Source: an uncultured Rhodospirillales bacterium
GTDB lineage: Bacteria; Pseudomonadota; Alphaproteobacteria; Acetobacterales; Acetobacteraceae
Reading direction: 5' to 3'
Assembly (NCBI GenBank): GCA_903823665.1
Contig: CAIJTR010000202.1
Coordinates: 1-64,000 of the forward strand
Length of the DNA: 64,000 nt
Below the pieces are notes generated by a model, which saw only the letters and a program-made list of their open reading frames with translations, searched no databases and had not been told where the DNA came from. This document shows, one piece after another, positions 1 through 9,030 of this stretch (the stretch's first letter is position 1; the number at the start of each line of letters is the position of its first letter). The position numbers were made by a program, and so were the translations under genes.

Positions 1-390
1 TCGGCCATAGGGATTGCCGGTCAGCCAGGCCATGACCAGCTTGTATCCGGCCGGTGCGGCCTGGATCACATCATCCAGCTGCCCCGCGACGGTGGCACCG
101 AACACCCACAGGGCTGCGCCGAAGATACCAAGCCCGAGCAGGAACACGCCCGCCAGTGCCACGCCCCGGTTGATGCCGCTGTGCCGCGCAATCAGTCGTG
201 TGGCCGCGCACAGACCGATGGCGAGCAGGATGGAACCAAACAGCAGAACCAGAATGTCGGATAGCTGCCACAATGCGGCGGCGAGTGCTGCGATGACGAG
301 AACGATCAACAATCGCCCGGTGAATGTACCGAGCGATAGGGCCGGAGAATCGGGTTGGTCCATGTCTTTGACCGGCTTTGAATTGAGCAT
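1..390 (-). CDS. AI-2E/PerM-family transporter, N-terminal part
   Basis: The reading frame is open from its ATG to the left edge of the window, so only the first 130 residues are present. After a polar N-terminus (about 25 residues) come two hydrophobic stretches (about 28-60 and 75-100) separated by a short basic loop with RLIARHSGINRG. This pattern is typical of AI-2E/PerM (YdiK-like) membrane exporters, whose full length is about 350 residues. A GAGG ribosome-binding site six bases upstream supports the ATG chosen. The gene diverges from the macA-like gene. The substrate cannot be told from this fragment. Confidence 0.75.
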   Translation of the reverse strand, partial: MLNSKPVKDMDQPDSPALSLGTFTGRLLIVLVIAALAAALWQLSDILVLLFGSILLAIGLCAATRLIARHSGINRGVALAGVFLLGLGIFGAALWVFGATVAGQLDDVIQAAPAGYKLVMAWLTGNPYGR

Positions 391-714
391 TGCAAACCTC
401 GCGCTGCCCTAAGGCACCTGTGCAGCCGCCCTCGTGACGTTGCTCCAGGAAAAAACTTCGGTCGTGTCGCAGCACCTACCGGCGCATTTACCATTTTTGT
501 AAAACCAGCAATATTCGATATGAAATCAAAAATTTAGGATCGTAAAATACTCACGCTTTTAGGAATGCGTATTTTCCGAAGCTTACTTCACCACTGGGTT
601 TTGTTAATATTTTACCTCGCTAGAGGACGCGCGAGCCTAATAACAAGCTCACCCCGATCATTACCCAGATCTTGCAACCGGTGAGATCAAGCGCGGCAAA
701 CTGGAGCCCGACCA
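391..714. promoter_or_regulatory. Divergent intergenic region, A+T rich
   Basis: This 324-bp gap separates two divergent transporter genes, so both promoters should lie in it. The centre (about 490-620) is markedly A+T rich against G+C-rich surroundings. One possible plus-strand promoter is TTGTAA near 498 with TATGAA about 16 bases further on. This is weak and unproven. I see no gene, repeat or convincing operator. Confidence 0.4.
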
Positions 715-2013
715 ATGACTGAACCGGCGGAGGTGGCTCTTGCGAAACCGGGCATCGCCGCCGCCGCACCGCCAAATGCCGGTGAGCATGGCAAGGTCGC
801 AGTATCGCCACCCAACGCTGGCCTGTCAGTGCCCTCGATCAAACGGCCAGAACCAAACCCAAGCACGCATCGCTGGCTCGTTGATGGTGCAATACTGTTG
901 CTTGTCATCATCTCAGGCATCACTTGGTGGGCAACGCACCAGACACCGGACGTGCAATATGTGTCGGTGCCGGTCTCGCGTGGGCCGATCACGCGAATGG
1001 TCACAGCAACTGGCACGGTGAACCCAGTTCTGACGATCATCGTCGGCAGCTACGTATCGGGGGTCATTCAGGAAACCTCTTGCGACTACAACACGAAAGT
1101 CAAAAAAGATCAGGTCTGCGCCAAGCTGGATCCACGGCCTTATCAGAGCGTCGTCAATCAGGATCAGGCCAACCTTGATGTGGCGACAGCGCAGCTCGAA
1201 AAAGACAAGGCGGTAGGCCGCTACACCCAGATTAGCTTTGAGCGCAACCGCCAGCTCGCCTCGCGCAATTACGTGTCGCAGGACATCGCCGACACCGCCC
1301 GCAGCGCCAATGAGCAGGCACGTGCGCAGGTGACGCTGGATGGTGCCACGATAGACCTGCGAAGGGCGGAACTGGGATCGGCCAACGTCAATCTCGGCTA
1401 CACCAACATCGTCTCTCCTGTGGACGGCACTGTGGTGTCACGCAACGTCACCGTGGGGCAGACTGTGGCAGCGACATTTCAGACGCCCACGTTGTTCCTA
1501 ATCGCCAGCGATCTTACGAAAATGCAGGTTGATACAAACGTCAGCGAAAGTGATATCGGTTCAGTCCTCGAGGGCGACAAGGCGCATTTTTCGGTCGATG
1601 CTTTTCCGGGGCGCGTGTTCGAAGGTGCCGTGGTGCAGGTGCGGCAGTCACCACAGACCGTGCAGAACGTGGTCACGTATGATGTTGTGGTGGCCATCGA
1701 TAACGGCGATCTGGCGCTGAAACCCGGCATGACGGCATCGACGCAGATCGTAACGGATGAACGTACGGACGTGCTTCGGGTGCCAGATCAGGCACTGCGC
1801 TACGTGCCGTCGGGAACCGTAACAGCAAAACCGGGAGCAGCCAGGATTTGGGTGTTACAAGACGGCGTGCCGGTGGAAGTCGCAGTCACCGTAGGCCTCG
1901 ACGATGACAGTATGACGGAAGTTGTGTCCGGTGCCGTGAACCCAGGCGATCTGGCGATCACCGCAGAAATCCGCGCTGCCACGGCCACGGCGATCCCTGG
2001 GCCGAAGCTGTAG
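715..2013 (+). CDS. MacA-like periplasmic adaptor (HlyD/membrane-fusion family)
   Basis: 432 residues. The protein starts with a cytoplasmic Pro/Ala-rich stretch of about 55 residues and a single membrane anchor (about 56-76). A periplasmic membrane-fusion fold follows: a biotinyl-lipoyl half (GSYVSGVI), a coiled-coil hairpin (about 145-215), the returning lipoyl half (VDGTVVSRNVTVGQTV) and beta-barrel segments. Such adaptors link an inner-membrane MacB-type ABC transporter to an outer-membrane TolC-like channel for export of macrolides, peptides or lipids. The MacB gene begins six bases after the stop, so the two form an operon. GGAG eight bases upstream supports the start. The soluble N-terminal extension is longer than in E. 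coli MacA. No outer-membrane channel gene is nearby. The substrate is unknown. Confidence 0.9.
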   Translation: MTEPAEVALAKPGIAAAAPPNAGEHGKVAVSPPNAGLSVPSIKRPEPNPSTHRWLVDGAILLLVIISGITWWATHQTPDVQYVSVPVSRGPITRMVTATGTVNPVLTIIVGSYVSGVIQETSCDYNTKVKKDQVCAKLDPRPYQSVVNQDQANLDVATAQLEKDKAVGRYTQISFERNRQLASRNYVSQDIADTARSANEQARAQVTLDGATIDLRRAELGSANVNLGYTNIVSPVDGTVVSRNVTVGQTVAATFQTPTLFLIASDLTKMQVDTNVSESDIGSVLEGDKAHFSVDAFPGRVFEGAVVQVRQSPQTVQNVVTYDVVVAIDNGDLALKPGMTASTQIVTDERTDVLRVPDQALRYVPSGTVTAKPGAARIWVLQDGVPVEVAVTVGLDDDSMTEVVSGAVNPGDLAITAEIRAATATAIPGPKL

Positions 2014-2018
2014 CCCTG

Positions 2019-4124
2019 ATGGCCGAAGCCGTCATCCGGGTCGAGAATATCACACGCACCTATCACGTTGGCGATCAGTACGTGCATGCACTGGCAGGTG
2101 TCAGTCTGGTGATCAAAGACGGCGAGTTTGTGGCCATCATGGGGTCGTCGGGATCCGGGAAATCGACGTTGATGTCGATCCTGGGGTGCCTTGACCGTCC
2201 CAACACCGGCAAGTATTTCCTCGACGGCGTTGATGTCGCGAAACTTGATGAGCCTGCTCTGGCGCGTATTCGGGGCGAGCGGCTGGGATTTGTGTTCCAA
2301 AGCTTCAATCTGCTGGCCCGCACGAGTGCTTTGGAAAATACTGCACTGCCTCTGATCTACGCTAGCTCTGGGCCAGTGAGCCGCGCTGATCGTGAGGCGC
2401 GGGCGCGGGTGTCGCTTGAACTGCTTGGTCTTGGGGCGCGTGAAGGCAACACGCCTGCACAATTATCAGGCGGCCAGCAACAGCGTGTCGCCATCGCGCG
2501 TGCGTTGATCAACGCGCCCAGTTTGTTGTTGGCCGATGAACCCACCGGCAATTTGGACACGCGGACTTCGCACGAAATCATGGACACGCTGGTGGCACTC
2601 AACCGTGATCGTGGTGTGACGATCGTGCTTGTTACCCATGAGCCAGATATAGCCGCCTACGCCGGGCGGGTGGTGACGATGCGCGATGGCTTGATTGTGT
2701 CAGATGCGAAGCCGGAAAATCCCGCGGTTGCGTCGGGAGTCGTACTCGATACGACGTTGTTCGGCACCGCCAAGAAAACCGCTCATGACGCGACATCGGC
2801 TGGGCACGCGGCTTTCGGTGCCCTGGCCGCAATGATCTTCACCGCCGCAGCAGAGGCCGTTTTGCGCAACCGCACTCGCTCCGCCCTGACGATGCTAGGT
2901 GTGTTCATCGGCGTTGCCGCGCTGATAGTGATGGTATCCGTCGGCCAAGGTGGCAATGAGGCGGTGCTTAAGCAGATACAAAGTCTAGGAACAAACCTGC
3001 TTGTGGTAGTGCCGGGCGCTGTCACCTCCGGCGGCCTGCGCGCGGGCGCAGGAAGTGCCTCGGTGATCACAATTGGTGATGCGCAGGCGATCCGGCGGGA
3101 GGACAACGCTATTGGCAGTGTCAGTTACCTGATCCGGCAATCAGGGCAGATTGAAAACGGCAATAAGAATTGGTCGACGTCCATACAGGGTGTCAGCCCA
3201 AACTTTCCACCCGTCACCAACTGGCAAATCGGCTCCGGCCGCGCCATCACCGAGGATGACGATAGCCGCGCGGCATTGGTGATCGTTCTGGGCAACACGG
3301 TGGCGTATCAATTGTTCGGCGACACCGAAAGCCCATTGGGGCGTTTAGTTCAGGCCAAGGGAGTGCCATTGCGCGTGATCGGCGTGCTCGCTGCGAAAGG
3401 GCAGACGGCATTTGGCCAGGATCAGGACGATGTGGTGATGATCCCGTTCAGCACGGGGGAACGCAAAGTTCTTGGCGTCGCCGCTCCGACTGCTGCACAG
3501 GCACCGCTAAACTGGGTTTATCCGGCACCGCCGAATCCATACACGCTTACGCCGCGCCTTGCTGGTTTCGTCAACCAACTTTTTCTTCAGGCGGCAACTG
3601 CTGATGCGGTGCAGCCGGCGATCCGGCAGGTGACCGAGACGTTGCGCCGCCGCCATCGCATCCCACCCGGCAGCACGGCGGATTTCGCGGTTCGCAACCT
3701 CAGCCAGATTGCCGAAACGGCGGCGAGTAGCGGGCGGATTATGGCGCTGCTGCTGGCGGCTGTGGCCTCCATCTCGCTCCTGGTCGGCGGGATCGGGATC
3801 ATGAACATTCTGCTGGTGTCAGTGACCGAACGCACGCGGGAGATTGGGTTGCGCATGGCTATTGGTGCCAGACGCCTGCATGTGTTGCTACAATTCCTGA
3901 CTGAGGCGGTGCTAATGAGCGTCACCGGCGGCGTGGCAGGTATCCTGGTCGGGCTGGCTCTGTCGCAAATCATCGGACTTGCCACAGGCTGGCCAGTGCC
4001 GACCTCGCCCACCGCGATTGCCGGTGGCTTCTTGTTTTCGGCAGCCGTGGGGATCTTCTTTGGCTACTATCCAGCGCGCAAAGCAGCCCAACTCGACCCA
4101 ATAGAGGCATTGCGCTACGAGTAA
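2019..4124 (+). CDS. MacB-like ABC exporter (fused ATPase and permease)
   Basis: 701 residues. The N-terminal ATPase (about 1-235) has Walker A GSSGSGKST, signature LSGGQQQR and Walker B LLLADEPTGNLD. The permease has a first membrane helix at about 285-305, a large periplasmic domain (about 310-570) and three C-terminal helices. Before and within these is the MacB/FtsX-family motif GIGIMNILLVSVTERTREIG. MacB proteins are mechanotransmitters that drive substrates from the periplasm through the adaptor to the outer-membrane channel. Length and architecture match the family (about 650 residues), with a slightly long linker between the domains. It is co-transcribed with the upstream adaptor. MacB-type antibiotic, lipopeptide or lipoprotein export cannot be told apart from sequence. 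Confidence 0.92.
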   Translation: MAEAVIRVENITRTYHVGDQYVHALAGVSLVIKDGEFVAIMGSSGSGKSTLMSILGCLDRPNTGKYFLDGVDVAKLDEPALARIRGERLGFVFQSFNLLARTSALENTALPLIYASSGPVSRADREARARVSLELLGLGAREGNTPAQLSGGQQQRVAIARALINAPSLLLADEPTGNLDTRTSHEIMDTLVALNRDRGVTIVLVTHEPDIAAYAGRVVTMRDGLIVSDAKPENPAVASGVVLDTTLFGTAKKTAHDATSAGHAAFGALAAMIFTAAAEAVLRNRTRSALTMLGVFIGVAALIVMVSVGQGGNEAVLKQIQSLGTNLLVVVPGAVTSGGLRAGAGSASVITIGDAQAIRREDNAIGSVSYLIRQSGQIENGNKNWSTSIQGVSPNFPPVTNWQIGSGRAITEDDDSRAALVIVLGNTVAYQLFGDTESPLGRLVQAKGVPLRVIGVLAAKGQTAFGQDQDDVVMIPFSTGERKVLGVAAPTAAQAPLNWVYPAPPNPYTLTPRLAGFVNQLFLQAATADAVQPAIRQVTETLRRRHRIPPGSTADFAVRNLSQIAETAASSGRIMALLLAAVASISLLVGGIGIMNILLVSVTERTREIGLRMAIGARRLHVLLQFLTEAVLMSVTGGVAGILVGLALSQIIGLATGWPVPTSPTAIAGGFLFSAAVGIFFGYYPARKAAQLDPIEALRYE

Positions 4125-4389
4125 TAACGGCGGCGTTACGGAAATCTACAAGAATTTTAATCTAGTTGTCAGTCCAATGAACGAAATTGTCAGGCTCTAT
4201 TCTATAACTCTCTACGACATTACGACCCTGAATACCGCCTACGAAAGCGATCACCTTACTGACGCAGATAAATAAAACATCAATCTGACTCTTTAATGAG
4301 TCAACAAACATCTAAATGTCGGCTCTCTCGCCAGCATGTTCGAAAGCTGTCACGCCGCTCACTCGCAAGCAACTGACCAACGTGATCGT

Positions 4390-5718
4390 TCAATGCTCGT
4401 AGTGTGTGTTGGCGCGCTGCAGTGTCGCAAGTCGTTGCTGTAGACGTGCGACATCGTCGGCCGGCAGGAAGGCGCTGCAGCCGGCAACGACTCGCTCGCC
4501 GCGCGCGACCAGGCTTTGTCGAACCAGATCGCCGTCCACCGTCAACGCCACGTCCTGCAGAAGCCGCATCAGCCGCAGGCTCACTGCCGCATCACCGGTC
4601 GCATAGGCGCGGATCTGCTCAATAGCTGTGTTGAGCAAGCCATCCAAATCAATCCACGGCACCACCACTCGAAGGACATGGGGCGGGCTGTAGAGGCGGG
4701 TTTCCGCCGGAAATCGCTTGAGCCAGCGGATCAGAATGCGGCTGAGCTGATCGATACAGCTGATCGCCGTGCTTGGGTCGTTCACCGCTGGCGAAATGGC
4801 GCGCAACGCGATGTCCACGATCTGAATGACGCCGAACTCCACATCCTGTTGCAGCGCGCGCATCGGCCCAATATCGAACGCGCCGGTCAGTTCGACCGCG
4901 TGCGATGGCTCGATCCTGTCCTGACGCGATACAATCAGCAGCGGCACTCCAGCCGGCACGAAATGGCCGACCGGACGCATTACCCGCACGCGCGGATGCC
5001 GGTCCTGCGCAAACCGCAGCAACTGCTTCGTATCGATAAAGCGGATATAGCCGGATACCTCGCTGAACAGTGGATATTCAGGCTCTGACGCGACGAACGG
5101 AGCGGGGGGTGGGCGATAGAACCGGCCGCGGTCATCTGGCATCAACTCGTCGATCACCCCCTCCGTCTCGCGGGCGATGCGGTCGACGATGTGGTTCACG
5201 CTGATCGACTGCGAGATGTGCTGGATGAAGAACAGCAGCCAGCCCACGCAGACAACCGCCAGGGCCATGGCACCGGTGACGGTGGCCACCGGTGCGAACG
5301 GATGTGGCAGCGAGCGGGCAGCCGGTAGGGCCGCCATGCAGTAGCAGAACGTGCCGAGGAACATTCCGAGCGTCCACTGTGTGCCGCGATCGCGCACGAA
5401 GCTGATGAGAATGCGCGGCGAGAACTGCATCAAAGCCAAGGTGAGCGTCATCAGCAGGATGGCGAATACGATGGAGACCACCGTCATGATCGAGGTGGCA
5501 ATCACGCTGAGGATGGACTGCGCGACCACGGGATCTGCCCGCGAGGGAAACAATGTCTCCGGCACCCAGGCCGAGAGCATCGGTATTGCTTCTTCCGCCG
5601 CTGACAGCACAGCACCTGCCAAACCCAGCACAAGCGCGATAACCATCGGGCGGATGAGAAATCCACCCCGCAGCGCATAGGCGATGGAACGGAATTGCAG
5701 GGGGAGGCCCCTTAACAC
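4390..5718 (-). CDS. DUF2254 membrane protein
   Basis: 442 residues starting at GTG. Four hydrophobic segments lie in the first 170 residues (about 20-40, 65-95, 110-135, 140-165), followed by a long soluble domain. The soluble part carries the DUF2254 hallmark SPAVNDPSTAISCIDQL (about 310-326). The family is found in bacterial inner membranes and has no established biochemical role. It is the last gene of a three-gene minus-strand operon behind the SPFH protein and a small membrane protein. Only one base separates its start from the preceding stop. Co-occurrence with an SPFH scaffold suggests a membrane-organisation or stress role, which is inference only. Confidence 0.85.
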   Translation of the reverse strand: MLRGLPLQFRSIAYALRGGFLIRPMVIALVLGLAGAVLSAAEEAIPMLSAWVPETLFPSRADPVVAQSILSVIATSIMTVVSIVFAILLMTLTLALMQFSPRILISFVRDRGTQWTLGMFLGTFCYCMAALPAARSLPHPFAPVATVTGAMALAVVCVGWLLFFIQHISQSISVNHIVDRIARETEGVIDELMPDDRGRFYRPPPAPFVASEPEYPLFSEVSGYIRFIDTKQLLRFAQDRHPRVRVMRPVGHFVPAGVPLLIVSRQDRIEPSHAVELTGAFDIGPMRALQQDVEFGVIQIVDIALRAISPAVNDPSTAISCIDQLSRILIRWLKRFPAETRLYSPPHVLRVVVPWIDLDGLLNTAIEQIRAYATGDAAVSLRLMRLLQDVALTVDGDLVRQSLVARGERVVAGCSAFLPADDVARLQQRLATLQRANTHYEH

Positions 5719-5719
5719 G

Positions 5720-6037
5720 TCACGCCAGTCCGGCCAGCACCAGGGAGCAGCCAGCCTTCAGCAGCAGCAGGACAGCTGCGTGATCCCACACGCACAGGCT
5801 GATGGGCGACAGCCTGGACCGGGTCATGGTCGCGATCACGGTGACCACGAGCGCCGAGAACCCGAACACCACGCGCAGCAGCACCAGATATTCCTTGAGC
5901 GGGTCCACGCTTGCCAGTGCCGACGGCACGCAGATGACAGTAACTAGCGCCACCTGGCGGAGCATGATCCGGACATGACGTCTCGACTGATCGTCAAGCC
6001 AAGGCAAGGTCTTACGGGATCCGGCCGGGTTGCGCAT
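5720..6037 (-). CDS. Small membrane protein of unknown function
   Basis: 105 residues with a basic, soluble start (about 1-22) and three predicted membrane helices (about 25-42, 47-67, 80-103). I recognise no family. It lies 12 bases after the SPFH gene and one base before the DUF2254 gene, in the same direction. That spacing argues that it is a real, co-translated member of the operon. Its codon use has the same high third-position G+C as its neighbours. It may be an accessory subunit of the DUF2254 protein. Confidence 0.65.
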   Translation of the reverse strand: MRNPAGSRKTLPWLDDQSRRHVRIMLRQVALVTVICVPSALASVDPLKEYLVLLRVVFGFSALVVTVIATMTRSRLSPISLCVWDHAAVLLLLKAGCSLVLAGLA

Positions 6038-6049
6038 CGGCCGGCACCA

Positions 6050-7051
6050 TCACGGCTTGATCTGCAGAAACGGCACGGGTGAGCCGGCACCGCCCAGCAT
6101 GGTCTGCGGCGGCTGGCCGTTCCACAGCTTCATCGTATCGGCGGCCATCACCTGGCCGTAGCCCTGCACGCCACCGGCGGCTTCGACACGCAGGCGGATG
6201 GCGTTGGCGTCGGCTTGGGCCTGGATTTCGGTCGCGTGGGCACGGGCGGAGGCGTTCAGAAGTGTGCTCTGGCTCTCGCCGCGGGCGTGCTCGATGGCGG
6301 CATCGGCCTGGCCCTTGGCTTCGGCCGCGACCTGTTCAGCCTCCACCTGCTTCTGCTTGAGGATCTGTTCGGCACGGTAGGCGTTGGTTTTGGCCAACGT
6401 GTTCTCGTTCACCGCGCGCTCATATTCCGTGCTGAAGCGGAAGCCAGTGATTTGCAGATCGACCAGTTCAATCCCGAACAAGCGCCTCAGATCAGCAGAG
6501 ATGACGGTCTTCATCAGCCCGATCACCCGCTCGCGTTCTGCTGCGATGTTGAGCACGTCCTCGCGGCCGAAGATGGTCAAGGTGCGGTCGGCGACGATGG
6601 CAAAGAGGTTGCGATCGATATCGACATTGCCGACACCACCGGTGTTGTAGAGCAAATTGTAGACAGCATCGGCGGGGATGCGGCGGGTAAGCGACACGCC
6701 GAGTAGGATCACCTGACCGTCATGGCTCAGCACCCGCAGATCCGCCGGCGGGGTGATGGTGTCGGTGCTGACCTGCATCCTATCAACGACGGTCACGAAG
6801 GGCAGTTTAAGATGCACGCCCGGGGTGATCGGCATGGTTGGTGCCTCGTTGACCCGGCCAAATGTGCGGGTGAAGGCCAGTTCGGTCGGCTGAATGGTGT
6901 AGACAGCGTTGCCGATCAGGACGACCGCCAGCAGGACGATAACTCCCGCGATAAGCGGCAGGCACAGGCGAGTGCGATCCGCCTGCAGCCTAGGTGGCGG
7001 ATTATTGCCCCAGGGGAATTGATCCGAGAACTTCCCCGATATGTCAGTCAT
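6050..7051 (-). CDS. SPFH/Band-7 (prohibitin/HflC-like) membrane protein
   Basis: 333 residues. A membrane anchor (about 31-52) is followed by an SPFH domain (about 53-220) containing FGRVNEAPTMPITPGVHLKLPFV. A long Ala/Glu/Gln-rich coiled coil (about 215-300) follows, of the kind that drives oligomerisation in prohibitins, HflK/C and flotillins. HflC-type proteins form ring-shaped complexes that corral proteases such as FtsH in the inner membrane. No HflK partner or HtrA-type protease is adjacent, so this is not the canonical hflKC operon. It heads an operon with a small membrane protein and a DUF2254 protein. I therefore prefer the generic SPFH label over hflC. Confidence 0.85.
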   Translation of the reverse strand: MTDISGKFSDQFPWGNNPPPRLQADRTRLCLPLIAGVIVLLAVVLIGNAVYTIQPTELAFTRTFGRVNEAPTMPITPGVHLKLPFVTVVDRMQVSTDTITPPADLRVLSHDGQVILLGVSLTRRIPADAVYNLLYNTGGVGNVDIDRNLFAIVADRTLTIFGREDVLNIAAERERVIGLMKTVISADLRRLFGIELVDLQITGFRFSTEYERAVNENTLAKTNAYRAEQILKQKQVEAEQVAAEAKGQADAAIEHARGESQSTLLNASARAHATEIQAQADANAIRLRVEAAGGVQGYGQVMAADTMKLWNGQPPQTMLGGAGSPVPFLQIKP

Positions 7052-7433
7052 GTCCGGCTCCGCGTGCTAAGATCAGCACACGACGAAGCTGCACGAGACG
7101 GCATAGGTAAGCCATACCAAACGGCCGGCTTTCCTATAGGAGAGACATAGTGGGTGGGCCTAGCGTTTGTTTGGACCAGCGCCGATCGCGCATCGGCAGT
7201 GATTGATCGCTTCGCGGCAATGTCCGCTTCCGGTGCGCCGTGAACGAGCGATATTTAGCCGATATTGGGCGCGAAGGGGACCATTTTCTGACAGTTGCAT
7301 GCGCCGCCGGCCTGTCTCTACACGCCAGAACCCCACACCCCTCAAACGCTTGTTGAGCCGCCCCAAATCCTGCCCTTTCTAATCGTTCCCATCACCGATC
7401 GCGATGTGCGGTCGGCTCGAAGCGGGGTCGAAC
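7052..7433. other. Intergenic junction between core genes and trb operon
   Basis: This 382-bp stretch separates the divergent SPFH gene and trbB. It must hold the promoter of each and is the probable left edge of the accessory block. I see no gene, no tRNA fragment, no insertion-sequence end and no clear direct repeat of the tRNA-Gly 3' end. The traG and copG-like genes that usually precede trbB in related mobile elements are absent. Confidence 0.5.
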
Positions 7434-8402
7434 GTGGCGGTCCAGTCCTTCCAGTCCGAGGCGGTTTCACGAGGCGCGCGCATGCTGCGCACCGCCCTCG
7501 GTCCGGCCATCGCCGCCTTCCTCGAATACCCGGCCATCGTCGAGGTCATGCTGAACCCCGACGGCAGGCTCTGGATCGACAGATTGTCGACCGGACTGGC
7601 CGATACGGGAGAGCGCCTCTCGGCCGCCGACGGCGAACGCATCGTCCGCCTCGTTGCGCACCATGTCGGCGCCGAGGTTCACGCCGGCGCGCCGCGCGTC
7701 TCAGCCGAGTTGCCCGAGACGGGGGAGCGGTTCGAGGGTCTTCTGCCGCCCGTCGTGGCGGCCCCGGCCTTCACGATCCGCAAGCCCGCGGTCGCCGTTT
7801 TCACGCTCGATGATTACGCGGCCGCTGGAATCATGACGCCGGCGCAAGCGGCGGTCCTACGATCGGCGGTGGCCGAGCGCCGCAACATCCTCGTCGCTGG
7901 CGGCACTTCGACCGGCAAGACCACCCTCACCAACGCCTTGCTCGCCGAGGTGGCCAAGACCGCCGACCGTGTCGTGCTGATCGAAGACACACGCGAACTT
8001 CAATGCCAGGCGCCCAACCTGGTCGCGCTGCGCACCAAGGACGGCGTCGTCTCGCTCTCCGATCTCGTGCGCTCCTCGCTGCGGCTGCGCCCCGACCGGA
8101 TCCCGATCGGCGAGGTGCGCGGCGCCGAGGCGCTCGATCTCCTCAAGGCCTGGGGCACCGGCCATCCAGGCGGCATCGGCACCATCCACGCCGGCACTGG
8201 CATTGGCGCGCTGCGCCTGCTCGAGCAGCTCATCCAGGAAGCCGTCATCACCGTACCGCGCGCCCTCATCGCCGAGACCATCAACGTGGTCGCGGTGCTC
8301 ACCGGCCGCGGGTCGCAGCGGCGGCTCGCGGAACTCGTCCAGGTCACCGGGCTGGGACAGGCCGGCGACTACGCAATTTCACCAGCAGGAGACCAGCCAT
8401 GA
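7434..8402 (+). CDS. trbB: TrbB, conjugation ATPase (VirB11 family)
   Basis: 322 residues from the GTG chosen here. An upstream in-frame ATG at 7404 would add ten residues that do not look like the family's N-terminus. TrbB is the cytoplasmic hexameric ATPase that powers pilus assembly and substrate transfer at the base of the P-type secretion channel. Visible motifs are the N-terminal [14 protein letters not shown] and [12 protein letters not shown], Walker [11 protein letters not shown] (about 155-164), the Asp/Glu box [10 protein letters not shown] and the [12 protein letters not shown] His box. Length and order agree with other TrbB proteins. Its TGA overlaps the trbC ATG (ATGA), so it is the first gene of a translationally coupled operon. 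No traG or copG gene lies upstream. Confidence 0.93.
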   Translation: MAVQSFQSEAVSRGARMLRTALGPAIAAFLEYPAIVEVMLNPDGRLWIDRLSTGLADTGERLSAADGERIVRLVAHHVGAEVHAGAPRVSAELPETGERFEGLLPPVVAAPAFTIRKPAVAVFTLDDYAAAGIMTPAQAAVLRSAVAERRNILVAGGTSTGKTTLTNALLAEVAKTADRVVLIEDTRELQCQAPNLVALRTKDGVVSLSDLVRSSLRLRPDRIPIGEVRGAEALDLLKAWGTGHPGGIGTIHAGTGIGALRLLEQLIQEAVITVPRALIAETINVVAVLTGRGSQRRLAELVQVTGLGQAGDYAISPAGDQP

Positions 8403-8728
8403 TCCGCCGACCGTTTCCCATCCGCCAGCATATCGCCACCGCCGCCGCGATCGGCTTCGTGACGCTGACCAGCGCCCCCGCCTGGGCCGCCGGCTCGAAC
8501 ATGCCGTGGGAGCAACCGCTCAATCAGATCCTGCAATCGGTCGAAGGGCCGGTGGCCAAGATTCTCGCGGTGATCATCATCATCGTCACCGGACTGACCC
8601 TTGCGTTCGGCGACACCTCCGGCGGCTTCCGCCGATTGATTCAGATCGTCTTCGGTCTGTCGATCGCGTTCGCCGCGTCGAGCTTCTTCCTGTCGTTCTT
8701 CTCCTTCGGCGGCGGGGCGCTGATCTGA
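8399..8728 (+). CDS. trbC: TrbC, pilin precursor (VirB2 family)
   Basis: 109 residues. A Sec-type signal peptide ends near APAWAAG (about residue 32). Two hydrophobic helices follow (about 52-70 and 78-103) with a short glycine-containing loop, FGDTSGGFRR, between them. This is the compact topology of TrbC/VirB2 prepilins, which are processed (and cyclised in RP4) to form the conjugative pilus. The start overlaps the trbB stop, and the end overlaps trbD as TGATG. The assignment rests on topology and position as much as on sequence, as is usual for this fast-evolving family. Confidence 0.88.
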   Translation: MIRRPFPIRQHIATAAAIGFVTLTSAPAWAAGSNMPWEQPLNQILQSVEGPVAKILAVIIIIVTGLTLAFGDTSGGFRRLIQIVFGLSIAFAASSFFLSFFSFGGGALI

Positions 8729-9006
8729 TGGCGACGCTGGCCGCGGACGAGACCGTTCCAGGCTTCGTCGCTCCCGTTCACCGTGCGCTGACCGAGCCGA
8801 TCCTGCTCGGCGGGGCGCCTCGCGCCGTTGCGATCCTGAACGGGACGTTGGCCGCGGCTCTGGGTCTCGGCCTTCGCCTGTGGATCCCCGGGCTGCTGCT
8901 TTGGGTGATTGGACACACCGCATCGGTTTGGGCGGCGAAGCGCGATCCGATGTTCGTCGATGTGGTGCGCCGCCATCTGCGCATCCCCGGCCATCTCGGC
9001 GTCTGA
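8728..9006 (+). CDS. trbD: TrbD, inner-membrane channel component (VirB3 family)
   Basis: 92 residues. The order is a polar N-terminus with VHRALTEPILLGGAPR, a hydrophobic hairpin (about 35-63) and a basic tail ending IPGHLGV. This is the standard TrbD/VirB3 pattern. VirB3-type proteins sit in the inner membrane with the VirB4-type ATPase, which is encoded immediately downstream. The ATG shares its A with the trbC TGA, indicating translational coupling. Confidence 0.9.
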   Translation: MATLAADETVPGFVAPVHRALTEPILLGGAPRAVAILNGTLAAALGLGLRLWIPGLLLWVIGHTASVWAAKRDPMFVDVVRRHLRIPGHLGV

Positions 9007-9030
9007 GGCCCACTCAATGGACATCGCCCC

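Noticed and set aside
6050-7051. Calling the SPFH gene hflC outright
   Set aside because: No hflK is adjacent, and the neighbours differ from the hflKC operon, so only the superfamily is supported.
7262-7285. GGGCGCGAAGGGGA as a left attachment copy of the tRNA-Gly 3' end
   Set aside because: Only about eight contiguous bases match; real attachment cores are longer, and no integrase is present.
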